From assembly GCF_012524115.1 (NCBI RefSeq), contig NZ_JAAZWB010000021.1:1-37210 (forward strand): a stretch of DNA of 37,210 nucleotides, given 5' to 3'. The position numbers were made by a program, and so were the translations under genes. The DNA comes from Bacillus sp. RO1. GTDB lineage: Bacteria > Bacillota > Bacilli > Bacillales > Bacillaceae_I. The notes beneath the pieces were generated by a model that worked only from the letters and a program-made list of their open reading frames with translations, ran no database searches and was not told the origin of the DNA. Positions 17,204 to 24,182 of the stretch are shown in pieces; positions within the stretch are counted from its first letter, which is position 1, and each line of letters starts with the position of its first letter.

Positions 17204-18190
17204 TTGATACGCTTTGGAGTGATTGGCACCAACTGGATAACAGAATCATTTATCAATGCAGCATTAGAGTCGGAAGATTTCCGTTTAACGGCTGTCTATT
17301 CCCGAAAAGAAGAAACAGCAAGGGATTTTGGGAATAAATTTAATGTCACTACTACATATACTGATTTAGAAGAGTTTACAAGAAGCAACGAAATCGATGC
17401 CGTATATATAGCCAGCCCGAATTCTCTGCATGCAAAGCAAGCAATTGCCTGTATGGATCAAGGGAAACATGTGTTATGCGAAAAACCGATAGCTTCCAAT
17501 ACGAAAGAATTATCAGATATGATAGATACTGCAAAAAGAAATAACGTGGTTCTGATGGAGGCAATGAAAAGCACCCTGCTTCCTAACTTCTTGGCAGTGA
17601 AAGAGAACCTGCATAAAATCGGGCAGATCAGGCGTTATATCGCAAGTTATTGTCAGTATTCCTCTCGCTATGATAAGTACAAGGAAGGAACAGTGCTTAA
17701 TGCATTTAAGCCTGAATTTTCTAATGGTTCTTTAATGGACATTGGTATCTATACCATCTATCCAATGGTGGCATTGTTCGGAAAGCCGAATGCTTTACAC
17801 GCCACCGCCCATATGCTGGAATCTGGAGTGGATGGACAAGGAAGCATCTTGTTCCAGTATGATGGGATGGATGCTTCTGTCGCCTACTCCAAAATAGCAA
17901 ACTCCTACCTTCCTTCCGAAATACAAGGAGAAGAAGGAACAATTATTTTAGATACCATCCATACACCTGAGAAAATACGAATTAAATATAAAGACGGATC
18001 TATCGAGGATATAACGGTCCCTCAAAAAGCTGAATCCATGTTTTACGAAGCAGAAGAGTTTATTCGGCTAATAAAGTCAGGTGAAAAGGAATCCTCTATC
18101 AATTCTCATAGTACTTCCCTGCAAACCATGGAACTACTAGAAGAAGCCCGCTTACAAATAGGGCTTGTCTACCCTGCTGACAAAAGATAA
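17204..18190 (+). CDS. Gfo/Idh/MocA family oxidoreductase (YulF-like)
   Basis: A 328-residue NAD(P)-dependent oxidoreductase starting MIRFGVIGTNWITESF, with AVYIASPNSLHAKQA, GKHVLCEKP and the C-terminal MEAMKSTLLPNF and NGSLMDIGIYTIYP segments. From memory it resembles B. subtilis YulF in length and in these motifs; the substrate is not known. I chose TTG 17204, which has AGAAAGAAGG 7 bases upstream. The open frame runs back to 17126, but the extra residues are a phenylalanine-rich stretch made by the terminator T-run. It ends at a terminator at 18203-18239. Confidence 0.88.
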   Translation: MIRFGVIGTNWITESFINAALESEDFRLTAVYSRKEETARDFGNKFNVTTTYTDLEEFTRSNEIDAVYIASPNSLHAKQAIACMDQGKHVLCEKPIASNTKELSDMIDTAKRNNVVLMEAMKSTLLPNFLAVKENLHKIGQIRRYIASYCQYSSRYDKYKEGTVLNAFKPEFSNGSLMDIGIYTIYPMVALFGKPNALHATAHMLESGVDGQGSILFQYDGMDASVAYSKIANSYLPSEIQGEEGTIILDTIHTPEKIRIKYKDGSIEDITVPQKAESMFYEAEEFIRLIKSGEKESSINSHSTSLQTMELLEEARLQIGLVYPADKR

Positions 18191-18202
18191 CCTATACTTC
18201 TA

Positions 18203-18239
18203 AAAGAATCGCCTGTTGCATACGGGCGGTTCTTTTTTA
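18203..18239 (+). terminator. Terminator of the Gfo/Idh gene
   Basis: GAATCGCC pairs with GGCGGTTC (one T-G wobble) around a 10-base loop and is followed by TTTTTT, 13 bases after the stop codon. Confidence 0.85.
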
Positions 18240-18278
18240 TTTGGTTTCTTTTTTTACCTTTTAACTTAATGTCAAGTA

Positions 18279-18948
18279 ATGAAGACTTCTTTCGTTCTTT
18301 TTTGTGCTTAGAGAGGTCCTCATCGCTCGGATGAAGACTTCTTTCGTTCTTTTTTGTGCTTAGAGAGGTCCTCATTTTTGGGATGAAGACTTCTTTCGTT
18401 CTTTTTTCGTGCTAGAGAGGTCCTCATTTTTGGGATGAAGACATCTTTCGTTCTTTTTTCGTGCTAGAGAGGTCCTCATCGCTCGGATGAAGTCTTCTCA
18501 CATCCCTTTTTCGTGCTAGAGAGGTCCTCGTTTCACGGATGAAGACATCTACCTTCCCTTTTTCGTGCTAGACAGGTCCTCATTTCACGGATGAAGACAT
18601 CTTTCGTTCTTTTTTGTGATTAGAGAGGTCCTCATCGCTCGGATGAAGTCTTCTCACATCCCTTTTTCGTGCTAGAGAGGTCCTCATCGCTCGGATGAAG
18701 ACTTCTCACATCCCTTTTTCGTGCTTAGTGAGGTCCTCATCGCTCGGATGAAGACATCTACCTTCCCTTTTACGTGCTAGAGAAGTCCTCATCGCACGGA
18801 TGAAGACATCTACCTTCCCTTTTACGTGCTAGAGAGGTCCTCATCGCTCGGATGAAGACTTCTCACATCCCATTTTCGTGCTAGGCAGGTCCTCATAGGG
18901 CTGATGAGGACCTAAGAGGAGCGTCATCGAAAGAAGAGAGGTCTTCAT
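18279..18948 (+). repeat. 52-bp tandem repeat array 2 (13 units)
   Basis: Units begin at 18279, 18331, 18383, 18435, 18487, 18539, 18591, 18643, 18695, 18748, 18800, 18852 and 18904: every step is 52 bp except one of 53. Each unit holds GAAGACTTC or GAAGACATC at its start, a T/C-rich stretch with CGTGCTAGA, then GAGGTCCTCATC and a short GCTCGG, TTTCAC or TTTTTGG linker. The variable parts occur as a few recurrent types (ttcgttctttttt, cacatcccttttt, accttccctttt) in mixed order, a sign of unequal exchange or conversion within the array. It fills most of the 869-bp gap between the oxidoreductase and NERD genes. No coding, CRISPR or insertion sequence structure fits. Confidence 0.95.
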
Positions 18949-19059
18949 AATTACCACAATCCTACACAATGGATAAAGTTAGAATTTTCAAACAAAAACC
19001 CTACCATTTACGCTCTAGTATTGGTATAGTATGAAGTACAAAGAATAAAGGAGTGTGCC

Positions 19060-19977
19060 ATGAAATATAAAGCTCGGACTATACCTCGCGAGTTAGAAGT
19101 TTATCAATTACTTAATTCTCGCAAAAATCTACTCGATAATGAGAGGAAGCACCTTTATGCCCTTCAGAAAGGGTACGAAGGAGAATTACTTTTTGATAAC
19201 TTGACTTCTTCAGTTATTAAAACCGAATGTCTCATTCTCAACGACTTACTTCTTCCCCACAACAAAAACACTTTTCAAATCGACTCACTGATCATTGTCC
19301 CAGATACCATTTACATTATTGAAGTGAAAAATTTCGAAGGGGATTATTTTTATGAACAAGACCGCCTTTTTACAAGGATTCCTCCAGATTCTGAAGTAAC
19401 CAACCCGCTCATTCAACTTAATAGAAGTGAGTCTTTGTTCCGACAACTTTTACAACAGCTCGGAAATAATATGACTATTCAATCATACGTAGTGTTCATA
19501 AACCCCGAATTTACGCTATATCAAGCACCCATCAACAAGCAAATCGTCTACCCAGGTCAGATTAATAGATTCCTAAAAAGCATTCGTCCTATCTCTTTAA
19601 AACTAGATAATAACCACTACGTAATTGCAGACAAACTTAAGTCCCTTCATAACCCTAATGCTCCATTTTATCTTCCACCTTCCTATAAATATGATGAGCT
19701 TCAAAAAGGTATCCCTTGCTCGTATTGTGAATCGTTAGAATTTACTACAAAGGGAACTTACTGTTATTGTTTGGTGTGCTTAAAAAAAGAAACGATGGAA
19801 AAACGTATTCTACGAATTGTTCATCATTTCACTATGCTGTTCCCTGATATAAAAATAACTACAAATGCGATTTTTGACTGGGGTAGTGGAAAAATTGCAA
19901 AGCGGGTTATTAGGCGAGTGCTTCAAAAACATCTGAAAACTAAAGGTGTACATCAGTGGAGTTATTATGAGTTTTAA
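19060..19977 (+). CDS. NERD-domain (nuclease-related) protein with C-terminal zinc-ribbon-like cysteines
   Basis: A 305-residue protein with a NERD domain at about residues 35-160. The restriction-endonuclease-like core shows Gly-Glu in GYEGE (38-42), QIDSLIIV with Asp75, and IIEVKNFEGDY with Glu88 and Lys90, the expected D-ExK arrangement. Five cysteines at 220, 223, 235, 237 and 240 look like a zinc ribbon, and a basic C-terminal tail (KRVIRRVLQKHLKTKG) could bind nucleic acid. NERD proteins are inferred nucleases; no substrate is known here. The ATG has AAAGGAGTGTGCC upstream. The gene is single, with a terminator after it, and lies between two 52-bp repeat arrays, which is the notable part of its context. 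Confidence 0.85.
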   Translation: MKYKARTIPRELEVYQLLNSRKNLLDNERKHLYALQKGYEGELLFDNLTSSVIKTECLILNDLLLPHNKNTFQIDSLIIVPDTIYIIEVKNFEGDYFYEQDRLFTRIPPDSEVTNPLIQLNRSESLFRQLLQQLGNNMTIQSYVVFINPEFTLYQAPINKQIVYPGQINRFLKSIRPISLKLDNNHYVIADKLKSLHNPNAPFYLPPSYKYDELQKGIPCSYCESLEFTTKGTYCYCLVCLKKETMEKRILRIVHHFTMLFPDIKITTNAIFDWGSGKIAKRVIRRVLQKHLKTKGVHQWSYYEF

Positions 19978-20012
19978 GAATGTGTGATAATAAAATATTT
20001 TTTTAGAAGTAC

Positions 20013-20046
20013 GCGAAGGTGGATAGTAGTCCATCTTCGCTTTTTA
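20013..20046 (+). terminator. Terminator of the NERD gene
   Basis: GCGAAGGTGGA and TCCATCTTCGC form an 11-bp stem around TAGTAG, followed by TTTTTA. Confidence 0.9.
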
Positions 20047-20084
20047 TGTGCTAAAACACTACCTAATTTAAATTACAATTAGAG

Positions 20085-20403
20085 ATTAAGACCTCAGTGA
20101 AAGGGAAATCAGAGATGAGAAGTCTTCATCGCACGAATGAAGACATTTATTGTTCTTTTTTGTGCTTAGAGAGGTCCTCATCGCACGCATCAAGACATTT
20201 CCTGTTCCCTTTTCACCCAAGACAGGTCCTCATCGCACGCATCAAGACATCTCCTGTTCCCTTTTCACCCAAGACAGGTCCTCATCGCACGCATGAAGAC
20301 ATCTCCTGTTCCCTTTTCACCCAAGACAGGTCCTCATCGCACGCATCAAGACATCCCCTGTTCCCTTTTCACCCCAGAGAGGTGCTCATCGCGCAGAATG
20401 AAA
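20085..20403 (+). repeat. 52-bp tandem repeat array 3 (6 units)
   Basis: Units begin at 20085 (degenerate), 20137, 20189, 20241, 20293 and 20345, exactly 52 bp apart, with a remnant at 20398. The inner four are nearly identical: AAGACAT, then CTCCTGTTCCCTTTTCACCC, then AAGACAGGTCCTCATCGCACGC split across the boundary. The 9-bp palindrome at the unit start has decayed in some copies (ATCAAGACAT), but AGGTCCTCATCGC is kept. The spacer differs from that of array 2, so the two arrays have been homogenised separately. It fills much of the gap between the NERD gene and the coat genes. Confidence 0.93.
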
Positions 20404-20528
20404 ATCTCCCCCTCAAAGCAGGGGCTAACCAAAAACTATCGATTATTAGCACATTTTTAATAGACTTTAAGCCTATTTTGCTAAATCTAGTAAAAATGGA
20501 CGTTTGCTAGAGGACAGGCGTCCACTCT

Positions 20529-20563
20529 CTTATCTAGTAAATACATAGTATGTGGTAGATAAG
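20529..20563 (+). promoter_or_regulatory. Nested dyads before the coat operon, with a sigma-K-like -10
   Basis: CTTATCTA (20529-20536) and TAGATAAG (20556-20563) form a perfect 8-bp inverted repeat enclosing the 11-bp palindrome ACATAGTATGT (20543-20553). CATAGTATG inside it resembles the sigma-K -10 consensus CATANNNTA (last base differs). Late mother-cell expression would suit spore coat genes. The -35 region is not clear. Confidence 0.4.
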
Positions 20564-20580
20564 AAAAAGGGGGTGTAAGA

Positions 20581-20793
20581 ATGGCAGATAGCAAAGATAT
20601 GCAACGAGATATTTCAAAACTCACCCAGGCAACAACTAACATGATGCTTCAAAATGTTTTAAAGAAACACAATGTGAAACTTAGTGGAGATAACTTCTCC
20701 AAAGAACAGAAAGCGCAACTGAAGAAATTGGTTGCAGATATTCAAGATTCTTTCGGTAAAATGGAAAAGCTTCAGAAAGAGGAAAAAAAATAA
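20581..20793 (+). CDS. Small spore coat protein, CotW-like
   Basis: A 70-residue lysine-rich, mostly helical cytosolic protein. The segment MMLQNVLKKHNVKLSG followed by SKEQKAQLKKLVADIQ resembles the N-terminal half of B. subtilis CotW as I remember it, a component of the insoluble coat/crust group encoded by cotVWXYZ. It is shorter than CotW, lacking the charged C-terminal tail. The ATG has GGGGGTGTAAGA upstream, and the CotX-like gene follows after 25 bases, which supports the assignment. Confidence in the gene is high; the name is moderate. Confidence 0.72.
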   Translation: MADSKDMQRDISKLTQATTNMMLQNVLKKHNVKLSGDNFSKEQKAQLKKLVADIQDSFGKMEKLQKEEKK

Positions 20794-20818
20794 ATATTAT
20801 AAATGGGGGATTTAAATA

Positions 20819-21286
20819 ATGAGTAAAGACTGGTTATTCGGTGGAAGAAGCTGCGGCTATGACAATGATGGCTGGAATGCTTTAGCAGCAGGTAGTAGAC
20901 ACCCGCTTGACAATGATGGTGTAGCTCAAGAGGCTGACCAAGTAAACAAAATGCTACAAAAATCTTATGAGCAAATTATTATTAAAGATTCTGCGGATAT
21001 TGAAGTAACAACGACTGACACAAAAATCGCCGTATCTCTTCAAGCTGCTATTCAAGCTGCTATCGCTCTAGTAATAAGCGTAAGTATCGCAGACAGCAAC
21101 AAAGCAGAGCAAGTAATCCAAGAATTGCTACAAAGCTCCAAATCTGTACAAGTAAGTCACCAACAGACATATATTCAAAACTCTCGTGGTGTAAGAGTTA
21201 CCACTACTGACACTGACCTAGTACTAAATATCCAACTACTTCTTCAACTATTGATTGCACTCGTTGTAGCTGTAGACATCTTATAA
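20819..21286 (+). CDS. cotX: Spore coat protein of the CotX/CotV family
   Basis: A 155-residue spore coat (crust) protein. After a Gly/Asp-rich N-terminus it contains two copies of one motif: KDSADIEVTTTDTKIAVSLQ with a following hydrophobic Ala/Ile-rich helix, and QNSRGVRVTTTDTDLVLNIQ with LLLQLLIALVVAVDIL. This duplicated TTTDT motif is typical of CotX and CotV. The N-terminus is shorter and poorer in Cys than B. subtilis CotX, and no cotY or cotZ gene is next to it. The ATG has GGGGGA 9 bases upstream. It is probably co-transcribed with the CotW-like gene and expressed in the mother cell late in sporulation. Confidence 0.85.
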   Translation: MSKDWLFGGRSCGYDNDGWNALAAGSRHPLDNDGVAQEADQVNKMLQKSYEQIIIKDSADIEVTTTDTKIAVSLQAAIQAAIALVISVSIADSNKAEQVIQELLQSSKSVQVSHQQTYIQNSRGVRVTTTDTDLVLNIQLLLQLLIALVVAVDIL

Positions 21287-21288
21287 TC

Positions 21289-21315
21289 TAACTGAAAACT
21301 TGCCCGCTTCAGTTA
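21289..21315 (+). terminator. Weak stem-loop after cotX
   Basis: TAACTGAA and TTCAGTTA form an 8-bp stem around an 11-base loop, followed only by AAATTTTC. It may be a partial terminator or an mRNA 3' end stabiliser. From here to 21454 I see nothing else. Confidence 0.4.
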
Positions 21316-21454
21316 AAATTTTCAAAAAACACCTGCCATATAACACTCCTTCTTATCTAAAGTGCCGGAAAACACCTACAATTCCTGCCAAAACAAATCA
21401 TAGCCTCCTTGCTATACCCATCTTACACCACACCTTCAAATAGTTCGTTAAATG

Positions 21455-21490
21455 GAAGACCAGAATGTTGGTCTTCTTTTATTTGCTTTT
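21455..21490 (+). terminator. Terminator between the coat genes and the coiled-coil gene
   Basis: GAAGACCA and TGGTCTTC form a perfect 8-bp stem around GAATGT, followed by TTTTATTTGCTTTT. Confidence 0.8.
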
Positions 21491-21550
21491 ATGATAAATC
21501 TAGTCTTTTGCCTAGTTTTCTCCAAAACGCACGCAAATCCAACGCTCTCT

Positions 21551-21559
21551 CATAAGATA
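21551..21559 (+). promoter_or_regulatory. Possible sigma-K -10 element before the coiled-coil gene
   Basis: CATAAGATA matches the sigma-K -10 consensus CATANNNTA exactly, 42 bases before the ATG. An AC dinucleotide (21531-21532) upstream could be the -35 but the spacing is slightly long. The site is short, so chance occurrence is possible. Confidence 0.35.
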
Positions 21560-21601
21560 GTATAGTTATAAAACCTATATTAAACTCAAAGGAGTCAAGA
21601 T

Positions 21602-22414
21602 ATGCGAGAGAAAAACAACAACCTGCTGCCTATTCCCAAATTGTTCGATCAGACGAAATCCATCACGTCCAACCAGCAGGAATTTAGAAAAAACTATTTA
21701 GCAGATATATTAAAGCAACAAGAAGAAACAAATTTGACTGTATCTAGGTCAGTTAACAAGATTAATCATACCTTACAACAAAGCATCTCTACCCAGGATT
21801 CGAATCATCAACTTCTCCTGGATAAATTATACTCCCAAGAAAAGGTCCAAAAAGAATTATCAGTAATGATATTAACCCAGTCAATATTAAGTGAAGAACT
21901 TAAGGGAAATATTGCATCTAATGAAGAAAGCAGTAAAAAGGTAGAGCAAAGACTGGATAAATTAGAATTATTGGTGGAAGAAGAAAAATTATTGAGTCAG
22001 GCTACAATAGATCAGTTGGCATTCCAAGAGAATCTTACCCGTGGCATACACTCAAAGTTAGAGAAATATGAAGAAATGTATGAAGACATCCAATCAAAGT
22101 TACATGATCAGGAACATTTTTACCAAGAAATAAATAATAAATTACAGCTTCAAGAAATATTTCATCAATCTGTAATGGAGCGTCTGGACAGCCAAGACAT
22201 TGCATCTCAGAAAATTGCCGATCAGCTAAAAATGTTGAGACACACATTAGTTGATAAATTGGAAACCGCCATTACATCCATTGATAGTAAATACAGGCAA
22301 ACTCTTCATTATCTTAGTGGAAGTATGATTGGATTAAAAGAACGAATCATTCAAAAGACACCCATTCAGAACGAAAGTAATGAAGTGAAAAAAGTAGAAG
22401 TAAAGCAAGAGTAG
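21602..22414 (+). CDS. Uncharacterised coiled-coil protein, possibly sporulation-associated
   Basis: I do not recognise this 270-residue protein. It is hydrophilic, without signal peptide or membrane segment, and rich in Gln, Glu, Leu and Lys. From about residue 40 to 215 it shows heptad-like spacing and a loose repeat of about 20 residues built on L-x-x-Q-E or L-x-x-Q-D (DKLYSQEKVQ, DQLAFQENLT, SKLHDQEHFY, NKLQLQEIFH, ERLDSQDIAS), which suggests a long coiled coil. The C-terminus LSGSMIGLKERI precedes a charged tail. The ATG has AAAGGAGTCAAGAT upstream. Its place after the coat genes and a sigma-K-like -10 hint at a spore role, but this is inference. Confidence 0.75.
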   Translation: MREKNNNLLPIPKLFDQTKSITSNQQEFRKNYLADILKQQEETNLTVSRSVNKINHTLQQSISTQDSNHQLLLDKLYSQEKVQKELSVMILTQSILSEELKGNIASNEESSKKVEQRLDKLELLVEEEKLLSQATIDQLAFQENLTRGIHSKLEKYEEMYEDIQSKLHDQEHFYQEINNKLQLQEIFHQSVMERLDSQDIASQKIADQLKMLRHTLVDKLETAITSIDSKYRQTLHYLSGSMIGLKERIIQKTPIQNESNEVKKVEVKQE

Positions 22415-22436
22415 TCCTCAGGCTGCTCTTTTTTCG
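22408..22436 (+). terminator. Terminator of the coiled-coil gene
   Basis: AGAGTAG, which includes the stop codon, pairs with CTGCTCT and is followed by TTTTTTC. Confidence 0.75.
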
Positions 22437-22505
22437 TTTGATTTTTCTGAACATTCATACTAATATTTAACTAGCACTTACTTTTCTATTATGGAGGTTT
22501 TAACA

Positions 22506-24146
22506 ATGGCAGAGTTAGTACATAAAACAATAGGTGATTTATTGGATGAAACAGTAGCACTTTACCCTGATAAAGAAGCTGTTGTTTATGTGGAAACAGG
22601 ATTGCGTTATAGTTATAAAGAGTTTCAGCAAATCTGTAACCAAGTAGCAAAAGGCTTAATGAGCCTAGGGGTTCAAAAAGGAGACCACATTGCTGTTTGG
22701 GCTTCCAATAAACCGGAGTGGTTAATTACACAGTACGCGAGTGCAAAAATCGGCGCAGTTTTAGTAACAGTCAATACTAGCTATCAATCAAAGGAACTCG
22801 AGTACCTATTGCGGCAATCAGATTCCACTACACTTCTTCTTATGGATCATTTTAAAGACGTGAGCTACTTGAATATGCTTCAAGAATTATGTCCAGAGCT
22901 TGCAAAATGTGCACCTGGGGACCTTGTATCTAATAGATTACCTAAATTAAAGAACGTCATTTTTATGGGTAGCGAAAATTACCCAGGTATGTTCCAATGG
23001 GATGACCTACTGAAAAATTCCATGTCCATTACAGACGAAGAATTACTGATCCGACAGAACAGTACAAACTATGATGAAGTGATCAACATGCAATATACAT
23101 CCGGTACAACCGGCTTCCCAAAAGGTGTCATGCTTACCCACTCCAATATTATCAATAATGCCATTAATGTTGCGGAATGCCAGAAGCTTACCGCAGAAGA
23201 TAAAATATGCATTCCGGTTCCTTTTTTCCACTGTTTTGGATGTGTGATGGGTACCCTGGCTGCTGTAGTAACAGGAGCGACGATGGTTCCTCTTGTTATG
23301 TTTGATCCACTTTTAGTTTTAAAAGCGGTAGAACAAGAAAAATGTACGGCACTTTATGGAGTTCCAACCATGTTCATCGCGGAACTAAACCACCCTGAAT
23401 TTAATAACTACAATCTGTCAAGTTTACGAACCGGTATTATGGCAGGTTCACCTTGTCCAACCGAAATTATGAAAAGAGTTGTAAATGATATGGGAGCTAA
23501 AGAAATTACCATCGCATATGGCCAAACCGAAGCCTCCCCAGTTATTACACAAACTCGCCCACACGACAGTATTGAGAGACGCGTGTCAACTGTTGGAAGC
23601 GCTTTAGATAATGTGGAAGTAAAAATTATCAACCCTGCAACAGGGGAAAATGTTCCATATGGCGTTCAAGGCGAACTATGTACAAGAGGTTACCTTGTTA
23701 TGAAAGGCTATTATAAAATGGAAGATCAAACAAAAGATACGATTGATACAGATGGATGGCTTCATACAGGAGATCTTGCTACTATCGATGAGGATGGGTA
23801 TGTCGTCATTACAGGCAGACTAAAAGATATGATTATTAGAGGTGGAGAGAATATTTATCCACGTGAGATTGAGGAATTTTTATACTCTCATCCCAAAATT
23901 TTCGATGTTCAAATTGTAGGAGTTCCAGATGAAAAGTTCGGCGAGCAGGTTGCAGCATTTATTAAAGTCAAACCTGGCGAAAGCTTAAACAGTCAAGAAG
24001 TCAAAGACTACTGCATCGGAAAAATATCAAAATATAAAATACCTTACTATGTAGAGATCGTAGACGAGTACCCAATGACAGCATCAGGGAAAATCCAAAA
24101 ATTCAAACTCAGAGAACATGCCGTAAATACACTAGTCAGAATGTAA
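22506..24146 (+). CDS. yngI: AMP-forming acyl-CoA synthetase, YngI-like
   Basis: Activates a fatty acid to its acyl-CoA through an acyl-adenylate. The 546-residue protein has the complete ANL-family motif set: YTSGTTGFPKGVMLTH (P-loop), GIMAGSPCP and YGQTEASPVI (A5), TGDLATIDEDGY (A7), GRLKDMIIRGGENIYPREIEEF (A8, shown here as two parts: GRLKDMIIRGG and ENIYPREIEEF) and the C-terminal TASGKIQKFKLRE with the adenylation Lys. From memory it matches B. subtilis YngI through most of its length. The chain-length preference cannot be read. I chose ATG 22506 because GGAGG lies 8 bases upstream; the ATG at 22491 overlaps that site. It ends in a terminator shared with the convergent aldolase gene. Confidence 0.9.
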   Translation: MAELVHKTIGDLLDETVALYPDKEAVVYVETGLRYSYKEFQQICNQVAKGLMSLGVQKGDHIAVWASNKPEWLITQYASAKIGAVLVTVNTSYQSKELEYLLRQSDSTTLLLMDHFKDVSYLNMLQELCPELAKCAPGDLVSNRLPKLKNVIFMGSENYPGMFQWDDLLKNSMSITDEELLIRQNSTNYDEVINMQYTSGTTGFPKGVMLTHSNIINNAINVAECQKLTAEDKICIPVPFFHCFGCVMGTLAAVVTGATMVPLVMFDPLLVLKAVEQEKCTALYGVPTMFIAELNHPEFNNYNLSSLRTGIMAGSPCPTEIMKRVVNDMGAKEITIAYGQTEASPVITQTRPHDSIERRVSTVGSALDNVEVKIINPATGENVPYGVQGELCTRGYLVMKGYYKMEDQTKDTIDTDGWLHTGDLATIDEDGYVVITGRLKDMIIRGGENIYPREIEEFLYSHPKIFDVQIVGVPDEKFGEQVAAFIKVKPGESLNSQEVKDYCIGKISKYKIPYYVEIVDEYPMTASGKIQKFKLREHAVNTLVRM

Positions 24147-24182
24147 AATGGTAAGGGGTAATTTGCCCCTTACCATTTTTTT
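24146..24182. terminator. Bidirectional terminator between convergent genes
   Basis: AAATGGTAAGGGG and CCCCTTACCATTT form a perfect 13-bp stem around a 7-base loop, with T-runs on both strands. It serves the acyl-CoA synthetase (plus) and the threonine aldolase (minus). Confidence 0.92.

Noticed and set aside
18279-18948. CRISPR array
   Set aside because: The interval between conserved blocks is not unique per unit, the same spacer types recur, and no cas genes are present.
20097-20510. A 137-residue open frame across array 3
   Set aside because: It is generated by the 52-bp repeat, which shifts frame in every unit, has no ribosome binding site and encodes a low-complexity product.
21455-21490. 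Isolated member of the 52-bp repeat family (it contains GAAGACC and GGTCTTC)
   Set aside because: It is a simple hairpin followed by T-runs, explained as a terminator; no partner palindrome lies 20 or 32 bp away.
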